This document shows positions 34,721 through 47,399 of a stretch of 64,000 nt of DNA, one piece after another. A program made the position numbers and the translations under genes. Under the pieces are notes generated by a model. That model worked only from the letters and a program-made list of their open reading frames with translations. It was not told the DNA's origin and did no database searches. Source of the stretch: Selaginella moellendorffii (Eukaryota > Streptophyta > Lycopodiopsida > Selaginellales > Selaginellaceae); contig NW_003314283.1 in assembly GCF_000143415.4 (NCBI RefSeq), forward strand, positions 96,232 through 160,231, read 5' to 3'. Numbering within the stretch: the stretch's first letter is position 1; every line of letters begins with the position of its first letter.

Positions 34721-35089
34721 TTGGCTTAAGAGGAAAGAGATAAGATGCACTACACATGGATCAATAACTAAAGTGGTGTAGAATTAAACTTGAGTGGATA
34801 TCATCCATAGAAATTTAAACTCATCACAAACTCAATAGTGTAGAACTAGATTTAGATAGATATCATCAATAAAAATTCAAACTCACCTTAAACTCTTGCT
34901 TGGGAGTAATAACCTCTAAAAGAGATAGTGGTAGAATATGAGCAAGATTAAAAAGGGTGTGATAAATTTTTAATAAGAAAATATGGAATATTAAATACAA
35001 ACTCATAGATGGAGGAATAAATAACTTCAAAAGTACAAGAGAACACAAAGAAAAAGTTTAAGTATTGATAATCCATCTTGCTATAAGAG
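34721..35089. other. AT-rich flank of the LARD insertion
   Basis: No gene is seen. It contains the small TAGAATTAAACTTGAGTGGA / TAGAACTAGATTTAGATAGA repeat mentioned with the preceding entry and ends at the CCTAT target duplication. Confidence 0.45.
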
Positions 35090-35094
35090 CCTAT

Positions 35095-36222
35095 TGTAAG
35101 CGACTAAATTTTCCATTCTACTTTTGTCACTTAACCACACCTTTGACCCCTTGGAAGAGTCTCATTAACAACCTCCTTAAGTCCCATTCAGGACTTGGGA
35201 CTTGCTAGTCCCGAGAATGACATCCATGCCACTCCTCCCTTGCACTTGGTCCAAGTGCTCCACGTGTCCAGTCCCAAGACTGACACCGAAAGGTACTACT
35301 AACATATTGGCCCGTTACGCTAAGGCCATGCCCATTCACCTTTGCCGCACTAGTGGTCCAATACCACTTGCATCACAATCCTGTCTCTCCAAAATTGGGC
35401 TGTCTGTCCACGAGTGGTCATCCCAGATCCATTCCTTAGCATCCTTAGGATGCCCACAAATATGGGGAATAGTCTTCCCCAAAATCCCTTTGTCAGTTCC
35501 TGCCAAGTCTCTTTCCCATCCATGGCCATGTTCACCAACACTGCCACTAAATTAAGGCTCGCAAGCCCGGCCACTAAGTCCCATTGTCCTCTGGGACTTC
35601 CTCACTATGTGACCATATCCGTAGTCACATGGCCTATCCTAGAGGATTGCTCCTCCTCCTTTCCCCTATTTGGGACTTCGGGACAACATTTCGGAACACC
35701 GTGGCCCTACGTGAGCCCTGTGGGTACTCTCCCCACCTTCCGCCTTTAGGTGCTCTAGCCATGAGCTTAGAGTGAGGTTCCATTGAGCCACACCAGGTAT
35801 CCAAGTAGGTAGTGCCACCCACACTTGGACTGGGAGCATCGGCCAGTCAATCTCCCAGGGGAACTAGAGCCGGCTCTTGAACACTTCACCAAGCTACCCT
35901 GCTTATCGGTCCGTATTCACTCTAGTCTTGGACTTCCCAGTGGTCAATTCATCACCCAACACTAGATTTGGCCTTCCTGGGCCAAACTGGCCTTTCCTGG
36001 GCCAAACTAGCCTTTCCTGGCCAAACTGGCTCCATTGCAGTCCTCCCCCTTACTATACTTTTGGAGCTCACCAAACCCCCCAGGGTTTGGGAGACAAACG
36101 CTTTGGGCTTTCACCCTCTTAGACTCGAACTCGGACTCGGACTCGGACTCGGACTTGGACTCAGACTCGGACTCGGACTCGGCCTCAGTCTCGGTCTCGG
36201 CCTCGGTCTTGGTCTCGGTCCT

Positions 36223-36257
<35 letters not shown>

Positions 36258-36809
36258 TAGTCTCGGTCCCGGTCTTAGTCCCGGTCTCGACCTCGGACTC
36301 CATCTCGGGTCCTTCTCGGACTCCATCTCGGATTCCATCTCGGGTCCATCTCGGACTCCATCTCGGACTCCGTCTCAGGTCCATCTCGGACTCCATCTCA
36401 GGTATATCTTGGACTCCATCTCGGACTCCATCTCGGACTCCACCTCGGACTTTAACTCAGGTCCATCTCAGACTCCATCTTAGACTCCACCTCGGACTCT
36501 AACTCGGGTCCATCTCGGACTCCATCTCGGACTCCACCTCGGACTCCAACTCGGGTCCATCTCGAACTCTATCTCAGACACTTCCACGTGTCATGTGTTG
36601 GTCCTTTTGGGTCCCTTTTTGGAGCCTCGCTTATTGCTCACTTCATGCTCGTTCCTTGAGCACTCTGTTGGGAGTCCACTCTCGCTCTCAACCTTTCAAG
36701 TCAGAGCCTTTTAGTCCAAACATGTTACGCTTGTTTGGCTTTTGCTTCGGTCGCTACCACGTGGCACCCTTTCGGCTCCACTTTGGGGCTTAGGGATTTG
36801 TGTCTCACA
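35095..36809 (-). repeat. 3' LTR of LARD copy 1
   Basis: 1715 bp. From the element's own left end it holds U3 with the minisatellite, then the core-promoter-like block (36046-36117), then R/U5 ending in GTCGCTTACA at 35095. CACGTG motifs occur near 35257, 36584 and 36757. Open frames through it on the plus strand are antisense to the element. Confidence 0.9.
36120..36576. repeat. LTR minisatellite (6- and 12-bp units), LARD copy 1, 3' LTR
   Basis: Near the core the array is a 6-bp unit (CGGACT / CGGTCT on the plus strand). Further out it becomes a 12-bp unit CATCTCGGACTC with variants (GGGTCCATCTCG). The two unit lengths are related, the 12-mer being two diverged hexamers. All steps are multiples of three with no stop-containing permutation, which creates long meaningless Ser/Asp, Leu/Gly and Arg/Thr frames on both strands. 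Confidence 0.9.
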
Positions 36810-39800
36810 ACTCCACCACCCATAGACGAAGTTTGATGTCCTCATCAAACGGTAAACCCTTTTATAAAGTAACATTTGCAGGTATTACCATTTCCATCTT
36901 TGGCACCCAGCCAATATTTGTCTATGGTTTGACCCCGAAGGCTCACCATGCCTTGTCCATCCTCTAAGGGGCATAGTCTCTCCAACATAGAGACTCATTC
37001 GGCCACCTAGGGTGGTTTGCTCCCTTTTATTGGTTCAGTAACCCGTTAGAGACACCTTCTCTAACTCAATTCCACTACTCATTCTCGAGTAATCCCAACT
37101 TCTATTGATATAACTAATTCACCTTGGAACTTTTTAATTTTGACTTCTCGAAGTGTGGTTTTGACACCTTTCATTGCACATATTGTGCAACTTCACTTCC
37201 CATCCTAGGAAGCTCCCCACTTGAGGGCACCATCGTTCTCCTTTCTATTTTATGCCACTTTTGGCACCAAGTTCCAGCCATCGTAAGTTGTGCTAGAGCT
37301 ATCCACAACCCTAACTTTTGGCTACTTCGCCACTCCCACCTTTGGAGCTTTCACCTTTGCCAACTTGGACTATTTGGGAATCCATCCTTTGAAGCACACT
37401 TCCTTTCTCAAATTCCGTTAGCATCCAACACACTAGTGTTCCATGCCTAACTTTGCCATTTGGATTCTTTACAATGAATTCCATGGCCCACACTTGGCCA
37501 CTAATCTTTTGCTTTTATCCATTGATTGTTGCACTGAGCAACATAGGAGGCTGTGGACGAAGCCCGGAGGAGAAATTGCTAAAGAGACCTATTAAGGTGA
37601 GCACTCGCTAGACTTAGCAAAGTAAAGCATTTGCCATGGAACCAAAAGGATACCTCGAGAATGGAGGTAGTGACAACTTTGCAACCCTTCCATGGGTCTC
37701 TCCCCGAGACTACTTTCTTGGACTTACTATACTATCATATTGGCATAATTGATTTCCCTTTAGGTGTCCTTCTCACTTGGTCACCTAGACCAAGTCACAC
37801 CATTATCTATAGTTCAAATCAACATTTTGAACTGGGAATCATATTCCTTAACCCAAACAAAGACATTGTCTTTGTTTAGCCACAAGATCACCTAGTGATC
37901 TCATCTTGACCCTTTAACAGGTCTACCAATAGGAACTAAGTCTTCCAAACCCTTTTAAATTGTTGACTATGACCCCGGGGGCATCCCCCACACTTGGCGG
38001 TGCGCCCAAGCCAGCCCTTCCGGCCAAGGATCCATAGCAATTGAGACTGGGTGTCCCCATCTTATTCACCACGTCCTTGGTGCCTTTTGCACCAAAGTGT
38101 TCAAGTTAGATATGCCGAACTTTCACTCTAAGCAATCTAACCATGCATCACGACTCCGAGGCATCCTTCGCTTGGCAGTGTGCCCAAATCAGTCTTCTCA
38201 CTGAAAGTCCATGACCATCGAAATATGAGTGTCCTTATATTCCAAACCATTACCACGCCCTAGTGATTTGGGACTCGAACCCAAGCACTAGAGGGTCGAG
38301 ACTCGAACCTAACCTCCATATATGCATCTACGGATGGCATCACCCCAAATGCCTGGTGTGACTCCTCACGCCGGTGCACCATCTTGTATTTAAAGCGTAC
38401 TATAGATCACAGTTTAAGAACCTAGTTCCTCCGCACTACCAAGTCCTGTGATCATGCATGGACTCCTCCATGCTTGGCCCCATGGGCCACCCCTTTTGAA
38501 GTTAGCACCTTCAACTAGGGGATTTGTTCCCCCCGACTTGCCAATCTCACTTAGCAAGTCATTCGGCCACCATAACATGGTTCATGCATAAGCGTGAAAG
38601 TCCTTAACCATCGATTTTCGTTCAAAGCCCTCTCTTTGAACACTCGGGAATTACTTCCCCAATCTTGACAGCTTCGTCTCATGGCAAGCTTCAAAACCAC
38701 GCTTCTGCTGCGCCACTCTAATTTCGCGCGTTCTATGAACCATTTACACTTGGCTAACTAGGTACTTATCTACCTAGGGGAACGTTCAAGGAACTCTGTT
38801 CCTTGGCTTGCTAAAGCCTCTCCTTTCAAAAGTTTGCCAATTACCATATAGTCTAACATGAACAATCCCATGCTTTAGACTCTCCATGGCATCCTGGTCG
38901 CTAGTAACAACATGCTTGAGCACCCACTTGATTCTCCACTCCCAACTTGCATAACCACCCTTGGTCATACCTGTCAATTCCTATGGTTCGGTTTTATCCC
39001 TATATTACTTGCCTTTTGGCCTCATACATTTCCTTCGGTTATTCTCGTCCAGACTAGGAAGATAGCTTTGCACTTTCTACCATGCCTTGGTAAGTATTCA
39101 TAGGGATGAACCTACCCGACAGCCTAGGGAGTGATTCCTCAATCTGGGTTTGCTCACCTTGTGATCCCACACACTAGGATCACCGTTGCTACTTATGGGT
39201 ATTTATACGCCCATCACTAGCCTTGCCAAAATCCCTCTTTGGCTTTGTCCAATTTGGGTAGACGGACTTCTACTATTTCCACAACCTTGGACATTTGGAT
39301 AGTACTTTCTATCCTTCATTCACTAGGGACTTTGTCCCTTGGGCATTATCCATTGCCCTCATAATACCAAATACCCCCTTCTAGTGTTCTAGAGTGTTTG
39401 GGTGTCCCAATGATGGCCTCTCTGACAATGAGCATTCCTTTTTCGACATTGACTTATTATGTTGCAACATAAGCAATTTATCCCTTATAAGGGTATATCG
39501 AACTTCCTTATCCTAATAAGAAGTCTTAGGTAGTTACCTTTTACCAATTTATGAATTATTTTGCACCTTTTGCTTAGTTGCCTTGTAGTTGTCAAGTTTT
39601 ACAATTTATTGCTGGTGCTTCCACACCTCCATCATTATCTGGGTCACCACACTCTAACCGCATGCCTTCCAGCTTAGGCTATACTATTCCCATTTCCATT
39701 GGGATTCCTTTGGAAGGGGTTCTCATAAACCCACCAACTTGACTTCAAGGCAGCACGCCTTGGCACCTTCGGTGTCTCCACACCATTGGCTCCACGAGCC

Positions 39801-40829
39801 TACCTTTATGACACTTCTTACTTGTGTCCAGGTATTTTTGCCAAGACCAATATGGTTGTCTCTTAGGCCAATTATCCATTAGCATTGCACTATAGAGTTC
39901 ATGCACAAATTTTTGTCAAAGTTTTTTTCTCCCGGGAAACTCTTTCCCACGACTTTAGCATGGCACCTTCTGCCATCAATGAGATACATACTGCTCTCAT
40001 GCTTGGATCTCAAGATCCTCCCCATCCTTTGTGGGGCACCACACACCTCAGTCCAAATGCTTTCCTCAAGCCCTTAAGATTATTCCTTGACTCTATTGGA
40101 GTCATTCAACCTTTCAGACTTTGTTAATTCGACGACCTATGAGGTCCTACTTTTGAGGTGCTAACTCACTGGAATACAACTCTTTGTATTCATGTCCTAC
40201 TCACAAGGACCATCTTTTGCAAGTGTTACTCTGACACTTGATTTGTTCTCTAGGGGCAACCTTTCACCCTTTAGGACCACTTGTCCATGTGATGAGAATA
40301 CCAACTCATCCTCTAAATACACCCCCAACTCCTTGGGTTGTTCCGGCATTTATTAGAGGTAGCTCTGGCTACCATTTCAAGGACTTGTGTCCTTTTCTGT
40401 ATTTGACCTCCCGCAGTCATTACTTCTAGTCTCCAATTCATGAGCACTAGCCTCAACTTCATGAGGGTAATCTTGTGACTCCTTTATCATTTTGGAGTCT
40501 TTATCTTCCTTGTGATCCCAACTATAGTTGTTTACCACAATTACATTAATCAGTTTGCTGAGTCAAACGCTCATCTGGATCACATCCTCAACTCAATGAG
40601 GAAAACCTTGCACTGTTCCCAAGATCCCAAAGTCGTTCCATCATTGGCCCTTTTCTATCCACCACCTTGCCTATAAGTTCACACGTGAACTGTAATGGAG
40701 AGCCATGTTTTCCCGACTTGCTACTCCTCAAGGATAAGCCCACTCCTAGGACCTTCCGATGCCAACACTAGTGGTGATATACTTCAGCACCAATAAAAGT
40801 CGGACTAAGGAACAGTTTCGATACCAAGT
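36810..40829 (-). other. Non-coding interior of LARD copy 1
   Basis: About 4 kb with frames no longer than about 80 codons. One stretch, 38786-38977 on the minus strand (ESLKHGIVHVRLYGNW), is also readable in copy 2 at 59884, but it is cut by a stop in copy 1 and has no known domain. A pair of related segments containing CTTGGCGGTGCGCCCAAG (37993-38010) and CTTGGCAGTGTGCCCAAA (38170-38187) is present in both LARD copies. Confidence 0.7.
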
Positions 40830-42533
40830 TGTAAGCGACTAAATTTTCCATTCTACTTTCGTCACTTAACCACACCTTTGACCCCTTGGAGGAGTCTCAT
40901 TAACAACCTTCTTAAGTCCCATTCAAGACTTGGGACTTGCTAGTCCCGAGAATGGCATCCATGCCACTCCTCCCTTGCACTTGGTCTAAGTGCTCCACGT
41001 GTCCAATCCCAAGACCAACACCGAAAGGTACCACTAACATATTAGCCCGTTACACTAAGGCCATGCCCATTCACCTTTGCCGCACTGGTGGTCCAATACC
41101 ACTTGCATCACAATCCCGTCTCTCCAAGATTAGGCTGTCTGTCCACGAGTGGTCATCCCAGATCCATTCCTTAGCATCCTTAGGATGCCCACAAATATGG
41201 GGAATAGTCTTCCCCAACATCCCTTTGTCAGTTCCTGCCAAATCCCTTTCCCGTCCATGGCCATGTTCACCAACACTGCCACTAGATCAAGGCCCGTAGG
41301 CCTGGCCACTAAGTCCCATTGTCCTCTGGGACTTCCTCACCATGTGACCGTATCTGTAGTCACTACACTAGAGGACTGCTCCTCCTCCTTTCCCCCATTT
41401 TGGACTTCGGGACAACATTTCGGAACACCGTAGCCCTACGAGAGCCCCGTGGGTACTCTCCCCACCTTCCGCCTTTAGGTGCTCTAGCCATGGGCTTAGA
41501 GCAAGGTTCCGTTAAGCCATACTAGGTATCCAAGTAGGTAGTGCCACCCACACTTGGACTGGGAGCATCAGCCAGTCGATCTCCTGGGGGAACTAGAGCT
41601 GGCTCTTGAACACTTCACCAAGCTACCCCACTTGTCGGTCCGTATTCACTCTAGTCTTAAACTTCCCAGTGGTTAGTTCATCACCCAACACTGGGTCTAG
41701 CCTTCTTGGGCCAAACTGGCCTTTCCTGGCCAAACTGGCTCCACTGCAGTCCTCCCCCTTACTATACTTTTGGAGCTCGCCAAACCCCCCAGGGTTTGGG
41801 AGACAAACGCTTTGGGCTTTCACCCTCTCAGGGACTCGGACTCGGACTCGGACTCGGGCTCGGGCTCGGTCTCGGCCTCGGCCTCGGTCCCGGTCTTGGT
41901 CTTGGTCTCGATCTCAGTCTCGGTCTCGGTCTCGGTCCAGTCTCAGTCCCGGTCTCGACCTCGGACTCCATCTCGGGTCCTTCTCAGACTCCATCTCGGA
42001 TTCCATCTCGGGTCCATCTCGGATTCCATCTCGGGTCCATCTCGGACTCCATCTTAGGTCCATCTCGGACTCCATCTCAGGTCCATCTCGGACTCCATTT
42101 CGGACTCCATCTCGGTCCATCTCGGACTCCATCTCGAACTCCACCTCAGACTCTAACTCGGGTTCATCTCGGATTCCATCTCGGTCCATCTCGGACTCCA
42201 TCTCGGACTCCACCTCGGACTCTAGTTCAGGTCCATCTCGGACTCCATTTTGGACTCCACTTCAGACTCCAACTCGGGTCCATCTCGGACTCCATCTCAA
42301 ACACTTCCACGTGTCATGTGTTGGTCCTTTTGGGTCCCTTTTTGGAGCCTCGCTTATTGCTCGCTTCATGCTCGTTCCTTTAGCACTCCGTTGGGAGTTC
42401 CACTCCCGCTCTCAACCTTTCAAGTCGGAGCCTTTTAGTCCAAACGTGTTACGCTCGTTTGGCTTTTGCTTCGGTTGCTACCACATGGCACCCTTTCGGC
42501 TCCACTTTGGGGCTTAGGGATTTGTGTCTCACA
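40830..42533 (-). repeat. 5' LTR of LARD copy 1
   Basis: 1704 bp, colinear with the 3' LTR. The minisatellite occupies about 41828-42300 and the core block 41754-41826. Its unit order differs from that in the 3' LTR. Confidence 0.9.
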
Positions 42534-42538
42534 CCTAT

Positions 42539-42941
42539 AGCTTCTCATATTAAGAAATAAACTAAACCTTTTATCCAACTGAAAAAGAAAGATTAAGTTG
42601 GTAAGAATAAATAGTAATACAGTAATGAGTAGATTGAATACTAAAAAGGTGGCAATGAACTTCCTTATGAAGAGAATCCAAAGTAGTAATATAAGTAACA
42701 ACAAAATCATTATGTGTAAAATTAAGTGTTAGAAGAAGTGAATATGACCAAAGCCATAATTGATGAAGAATGCAGAGTGATGTGTTGAAGAATATTAGGA
42801 ATTATTATAAATGAACTCAATAGAAGTAAAGAGATCAATCCAATCATTTTGTTGATGGGAAATAAAATATTAAAGATACTACTCAAGAATTTGAGCACTA
42901 TATTTGAATTGCCCATTAATTTGAAGATGCCGAGAAATTAA
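42539..42941. other. AT-rich spacer between two LARD insertions
   Basis: About 400 bp of AT-rich sequence; frames on both strands have no domain. It is the original target-side DNA of copy 1 (right flank) and of the broken copy 3 (left flank). Confidence 0.5.
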
Positions 42942-44429
42942 TGTAAGCGACTAAATTTTCCATTCTACTTTAGTCACTTAACCACACTTTCAATCACGTG
43001 GAGGTGTCTCACTTATAACTTCCATAAGTCTTATTCCCAATTTGGGGGCATGCTAGCCCTATGAATAACATCTATACTACTTAGTCTTTTCACTTAGCCC
43101 AAGTGCTTTATATGTTTAATCCCACTATATACACCTAAAGGTATTATTGAAATATCAACCCGTTACATTAAGGCTATATTTATTCACCTTTGTCTCATTG
43201 GTAATCCAAGACCACCCATACCATAGACCCATCTCCCAAAGACTAAGCCATCCATCCATGAATGATCATCCCCTAACCACACCTTAGCACCTTTAAGATG
43301 CTTGGAAACATGGGGAACACTCTTCCCCAATATCCCTCCATCAATCCCTATTAAGTCCCATTCTGTCCACAGCCAACATCGCCATTAAGTTAGGGCCCAA
43401 AGGACTAACTACTAAGTCCCATTGACCCTTGGGACTTTCTCACCACGTGACCATGCCCTTGGTCACTACACAAAAGGACTATTCTTTTCTTTTTACAATC
43501 CATGATTTTGGGACAACATATTGTAGTCCTACATGAGCCTTATGGGTACTCTCCCCACCTTTTGCCTTTGGATGCTATAGCCATGTGGCTAAAGCGAGGT
43601 TTTGATAAAACACGTTAAGTATCCAAATAAGTAGTGCCACCACACTTGGATTGGAAGCATCGACTAATCAATTTCCCTGGGGAGCTAAAGTCAGCTCTTG
43701 AACATTTCACTAAGTTACCCCACTTATCCATCCATGTTCACTCTAGCTTTGGGCTCCTCAATAGTTATATCATCACCCACCAAATGGGTATAATTTTCTT
43801 TGGTCACATTGACATTTCCTAGTCAAACTGATTCCATTGGAGTCCTCCCTTCACTATCCTTTTGGAGCTCACTAGACTCCCTAGGGTCTGGGAGACAATC
43901 ACTTTGGGCTTTCACCATTGAACTTAGCCTCAGACTCGGACTTGGACTTGGACTCAGACTTGGACTCGGACTCAGACTTAGACTTGGTTTTGGATTCAGT
44001 CTTGGTCTCGGTCTCAGTTTCAGTCTTGATTTAAGACCCAGTCTTGGTTTCCATCTTGGACTCAACTTTGGGCTCCATCTCAGACTCTATCTTGGACTTC
44101 ATCTTGAACTCTTTTTTGGACTCCTTTTTAGACTCCATCTCAGATTCCTTCTCAGACTCCTTCTCGGACTCCATCTCAAACTCCTTCTCAGACTCCATCT
44201 CAGACTCCTTCTTGGACTCCATCTTGGGTTTATCTCGGACTCTTTCTCGGACTACATCAAAAACTCTATCTCAACTTGGACTCTATCTCGGACTCCTTTT
44301 CGGATTCCATCTCGAGTCCATCTCAGGCCCATCTCGGACTTGGTCCTAACACTTCCACATGTCATGTGTTGGTCCTTTTGTGTCCCTTTTCTAGAGGCTT
44401 TCTTATTGATCGCTTCGAGCTTATTCCTT
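42942..44429 (-). mobile_element. Truncated LARD LTR (copy 3, left side)
   Basis: This begins TGTAAGCGACTAAATTTTCC on the plus strand, is colinear with the LARD LTRs through the core and minisatellite (about 43920-44345), and stops at about 44429, inside the U3 part following TGTGTTGGTCC. It is much more diverged than copies 1 and 2. The lost piece would be the U3 end facing the element interior. The next base starts a plus-strand gypsy gag frame. Confidence 0.8.
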
Positions 44430-44434
44430 CAAAT

Positions 44435-45440
44435 CGGCTACTTGTCGACCTCTTTTCGTTCTGGCAGGCTCACGAGTCTGTTCCTTACTACATCACTTGG
44501 TTTCAAGCATACTGGAAGTAGTGTTGGGATCATAGAGTGGTCCAAGATGAGCAGCAAAGGATCACGACATTCATAGCGGGTTTGTGTGAGAACTTGCAGC
44601 GGAAACTTCTTAAAAAGACATTTAAGTCTTGCCACGAGGCATTTTTGTTTGCCACAAAGCTGGAAAAAGAGCTTCTTATCGACCTGGGAATTGCTAAAGT
44701 TGATTTCGACCAAGCCATCACCCCGTCAGAGTCATTTTGTGCAGCTTTTCACCTGTCCACACCAAAGCCTGTCGCTATTGAGCATACACCTCTGGCTATT
44801 GAGAACTTTGCCAACAAGATGTGGTAGTTGAAGGAGATCATTCTCCAGCAACAATCACACCATGATAAGCTGCTCTAGGAGCTAGTGGAGTCTAGGAAAG
44901 AGGCTGCTGCAGCTCGGGAATGCAAATTCAAGTCCCGTTAGTGCACTCACCACGAGACAAACACACACAACACACAGCGCTACTTCAAGCTTCACCCAGA
45001 GCTTCAGCCTCCACCTTTTCAATGTGTCCAACAACATGCCTTTGCTGACAATTCCACATCGTCTTGGGGTCCAGAGACATATCAGGAGCAGTTGGAGTAA
45101 CAGGCAATTGGGGCAGCCCCTTCATCAAACAAAGGCAAAGCACTAGCCTTATCGGTTAACATGATTTTGGTAGCTAAGGATATCTATAACCAACAGCAGC
45201 AAACCACAGCCACTCGAGCCCAAGTGAAGAAGAAGGTAGCCGCTCAGCCTATCATAGATCCCCTTGCATCAATTGAGAGTGAATCTCTGTCAGCACCAAA
45301 TCCAGTGACATAGAGGGTGGCTTGTAAGCTCCCCTTCAAGTCACTACTCTCTTCTCCTCCTGAGATCTCACCAACAGCTATTCCTGTTCCAGAGTCAGTT
45401 CTTCAATAGCTGGTTGACACTCCCGTCACCTTTCCGCTCT
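44435..45440 (+). pseudogene. gypsy gag remnant
   Basis: The frame reads SFWQAHESVPYYITWFQAYW, then FIAGLCENLQRKLL (about 44568-44610) as in Retrotrans_gag cores, and a Gln/Lys-rich tail to about 45440. No zinc knuckle is recognisable. TAG stops interrupt it at about 44519, 44825 and 44877. Confidence 0.7.
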
Positions 45441-45445
45441 AAGAC

Positions 45446-45990
45446 ATGTGCCTTGTCCTGGGATTCGGCCAGTGTTTAGAGGAGTTTGCATGGTCAGGAA
45501 CACTAGAGAGCACTCTCAAGAGGACTCCTCAAGAGGTGCACATTGTCAACATGACAAAATATGGTGGAGATCCTAGTCCATTCTTCGTCCCGGTGCAGAT
45601 TGGTACTTCCTCTTGTCAGATGGATCCTTTGGTTGACTCTGGTTTTGGAAGCAATATTATCTTTCTTGAAGCTACCCTTTCAGCATAGTTACAAATCACT
45701 AAGAGCTCCTTCATCGTGCTCAAGACCTTCACCAACCACACTATTCCTCCAGCAGGCATTTGCTGTGGTGTCAAGGTCTTAGTGCAAGGTGTTATTTTTG
45801 AGGTAGATTTCCTCATGGTTAACTACCAATGTCTTGGAATGTCCTTTTTGAAGGACTCTATCATCCTTGGCTACTCATGGCAAGTCATAGCCCATTGCAC
45901 CATTGAGAGCGCGCAAGGCAAGATGGAAATTAGCGATGGAACTCATAGCACCACCTTTCTCAACAACCATGGTAGAGCTCTTTCTTAGCA
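45446..45990 (+). pseudogene. gypsy aspartyl protease remnant
   Basis: The segment FVPVQIG...DPLVDSGFGSNIIFLE (about 45585-45678) has the DSG-type retropepsin catalytic loop, and DSIILGYSWQ (about 45857-45886) matches the late ILG block. It shares gag's frame, with TAG stops at about 45687 and 45986. Confidence 0.7.
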
Positions 45991-46865
45991 AGCCCAAGAG
46001 GCTCAGACTAAAGTGGTTTCCACACCACACTTTCCTCCTGAGCTCATAGAGGTTTTTCCCAAGTTGGCAGTAGAGTCGACCATCTATATGACGAATGCTT
46101 TCTCATACAATGTGATCGACATTGTTGGAGGTGAGTCAGATAGCTTGAGACATCTTTCAGCCTCACTCTCTTTATTTGAGAGTAAGGCCAAGCCTCTAGC
46201 CACACCCTCTTTATTTGATGGCAGGGCTTATAGGTACGGGCTCCCATATCCAGCTTTTTAGAGTGTTTCTTGATAGAGGAAGGGCTTCTCAATTCATTTC
46301 TTGCATGGGACCAACTCTCTCTTATGGAGCTTGATGATACAGTCACTTTATACCAGGTCCATCTTTCACAGGACACAGCCGAACTCAATCCTCCTCAGCA
46401 ACTATTTGAGGTGTCACACAGCCAGCATCTTCCTACTAAAATCACGGTAGCTGATGACTCTGAGTGTATTTTGTCATGCCATTTTTTGGAGACAAAGGAT
46501 GACATCTAGACACACAATTGGCAGAAAGAATTAAGCCAATCAGACGTGCTACATGCAAGTTATAGCTCTTTGAGTTTAGAATTTCCTACCATGGAGCTCC
46601 CAATACAGATCCAAGTGTATTACATTGAAACTTTAGCACCAAACTTGGACTCGACTTTAGTGGAGGACCTTCCTTCACTTGCGAAGTACTTGGTTACTAT
46701 CCTCACATCTGATATTCAGCGTTTAAGTGCTTAGAGCATTAGAAGTAAAGAGAACAATAGACAAAGACTCTGGATCCAACAACAACGTTCTTACCCAACT
46801 TGCTAGAGATAGTCTTGCCAGATGTGGTGTCCCTAGCATCTTTATTCAAAGAAGAGGACACTCTT

Positions 46866-47250
46866 ATGATTACAGCTTATTTTGATGGTGCTTTCTACCC
46901 CCAAAACTAGGTTGTTGGCATTGGAGTTTGGATGATTGATTTTGTGGAGAACAAAGTAGCCGACCTCTCTATCACTTTACTAGCAACATTAGCTAATGAA
47001 GTAGAGTACTTGGTAACTATCAGTGCTATGAAGTTGGCCATAGATCTCAAGTTTAGGTGAGCCACTTTCATTGGAGATGCACAACTCATCATATGCCAAC
47101 TTACTGGAGAATACCAAGTCCGCAAAGAGAACCTTAAAGAGCTATGGCAACGGGCGGTCAACCTAAAGGATGAGTTCTCTCAAGTGACTTTTCAAAGTGT
47201 TCCTCATGAAGAAAACTTTTGGGCAGATAGGTTATCACATCAAGCAATCA
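46866..47250 (+). pseudogene. RNase H-like domain upstream of RT (RVT_3/archaeal-type pattern)
   Basis: The frame carries all four acidic positions of type-I RNase H: FDGA (about 46881-46892), NEVEYLVTISAMK (about 46996-47034), GDAQLIICQLTGEYQVRKEN (about 47075-47134) and FWADRLSHQA (about 47217-47246). The GDSQLV..Q..GEY pattern is that of the archaeal-like (RVT_3) RNase H found as a second RNase H in plant Tat-lineage elements. There it follows the RT-RNase H; here it precedes RT and shares RT's frame. One TAG and one TGA interrupt it. Confidence 0.75.
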
Positions 47251-47399
47251 CCATGATGCGAGAGGCAAAAGGCACTCCCTACTCTTTGGTTTCCAAAGTC
47301 AGGGAGGAATCTAAGATAGATGAGCCCCTTGAGCCCAAGGTTTCTCCAGACTCCAGGGTTCATGCCGTTTTCCTAGATTATGACAAGGACCCAGTCTTT

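Larger units (their letters stand above)
35095..42533 (-). mobile_element. Complete non-autonomous LTR retrotransposon (LARD), copy 1
   Basis: A 7.44-kb element on the minus strand. Identical CCTAT duplications flank it (35090-35094 and 42534-42538). Its LTRs (40830-42533 as 5', 35095-36809 as 3') begin TGTGAGACAC and end GCTTACA when read on the element's strand. The reverse complement of 40813-40829 is a primer site containing TTGGTATCGAAACTG, close to the initiator tRNA-Met type. A purine-rich TGGGTGGTGGAG stands next to the 3' LTR. The 4.02-kb interior (36810-40829) is colinear with copy 2 at 56259 but has no gag, protease, RT or integrase motif in any frame. That fits a large retrotransposon derivative mobilised in trans. 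Confidence 0.92.

Noticed and set aside
35202-35749. Overlapping plus-strand frames in the LARD LTR (also at 40937-41433 and in reverse at 57266-57741)
   Set aside because: They are antisense to R/U5 of the element and different frames stay open in different copies; treated as chance frames in GC-balanced LTR sequence.
36114-36576. Regular short repeats considered as a CRISPR array
   Set aside because: The units are contiguous 6/12-mers without spacers, lie in retrotransposon LTRs, and the DNA is eukaryotic.
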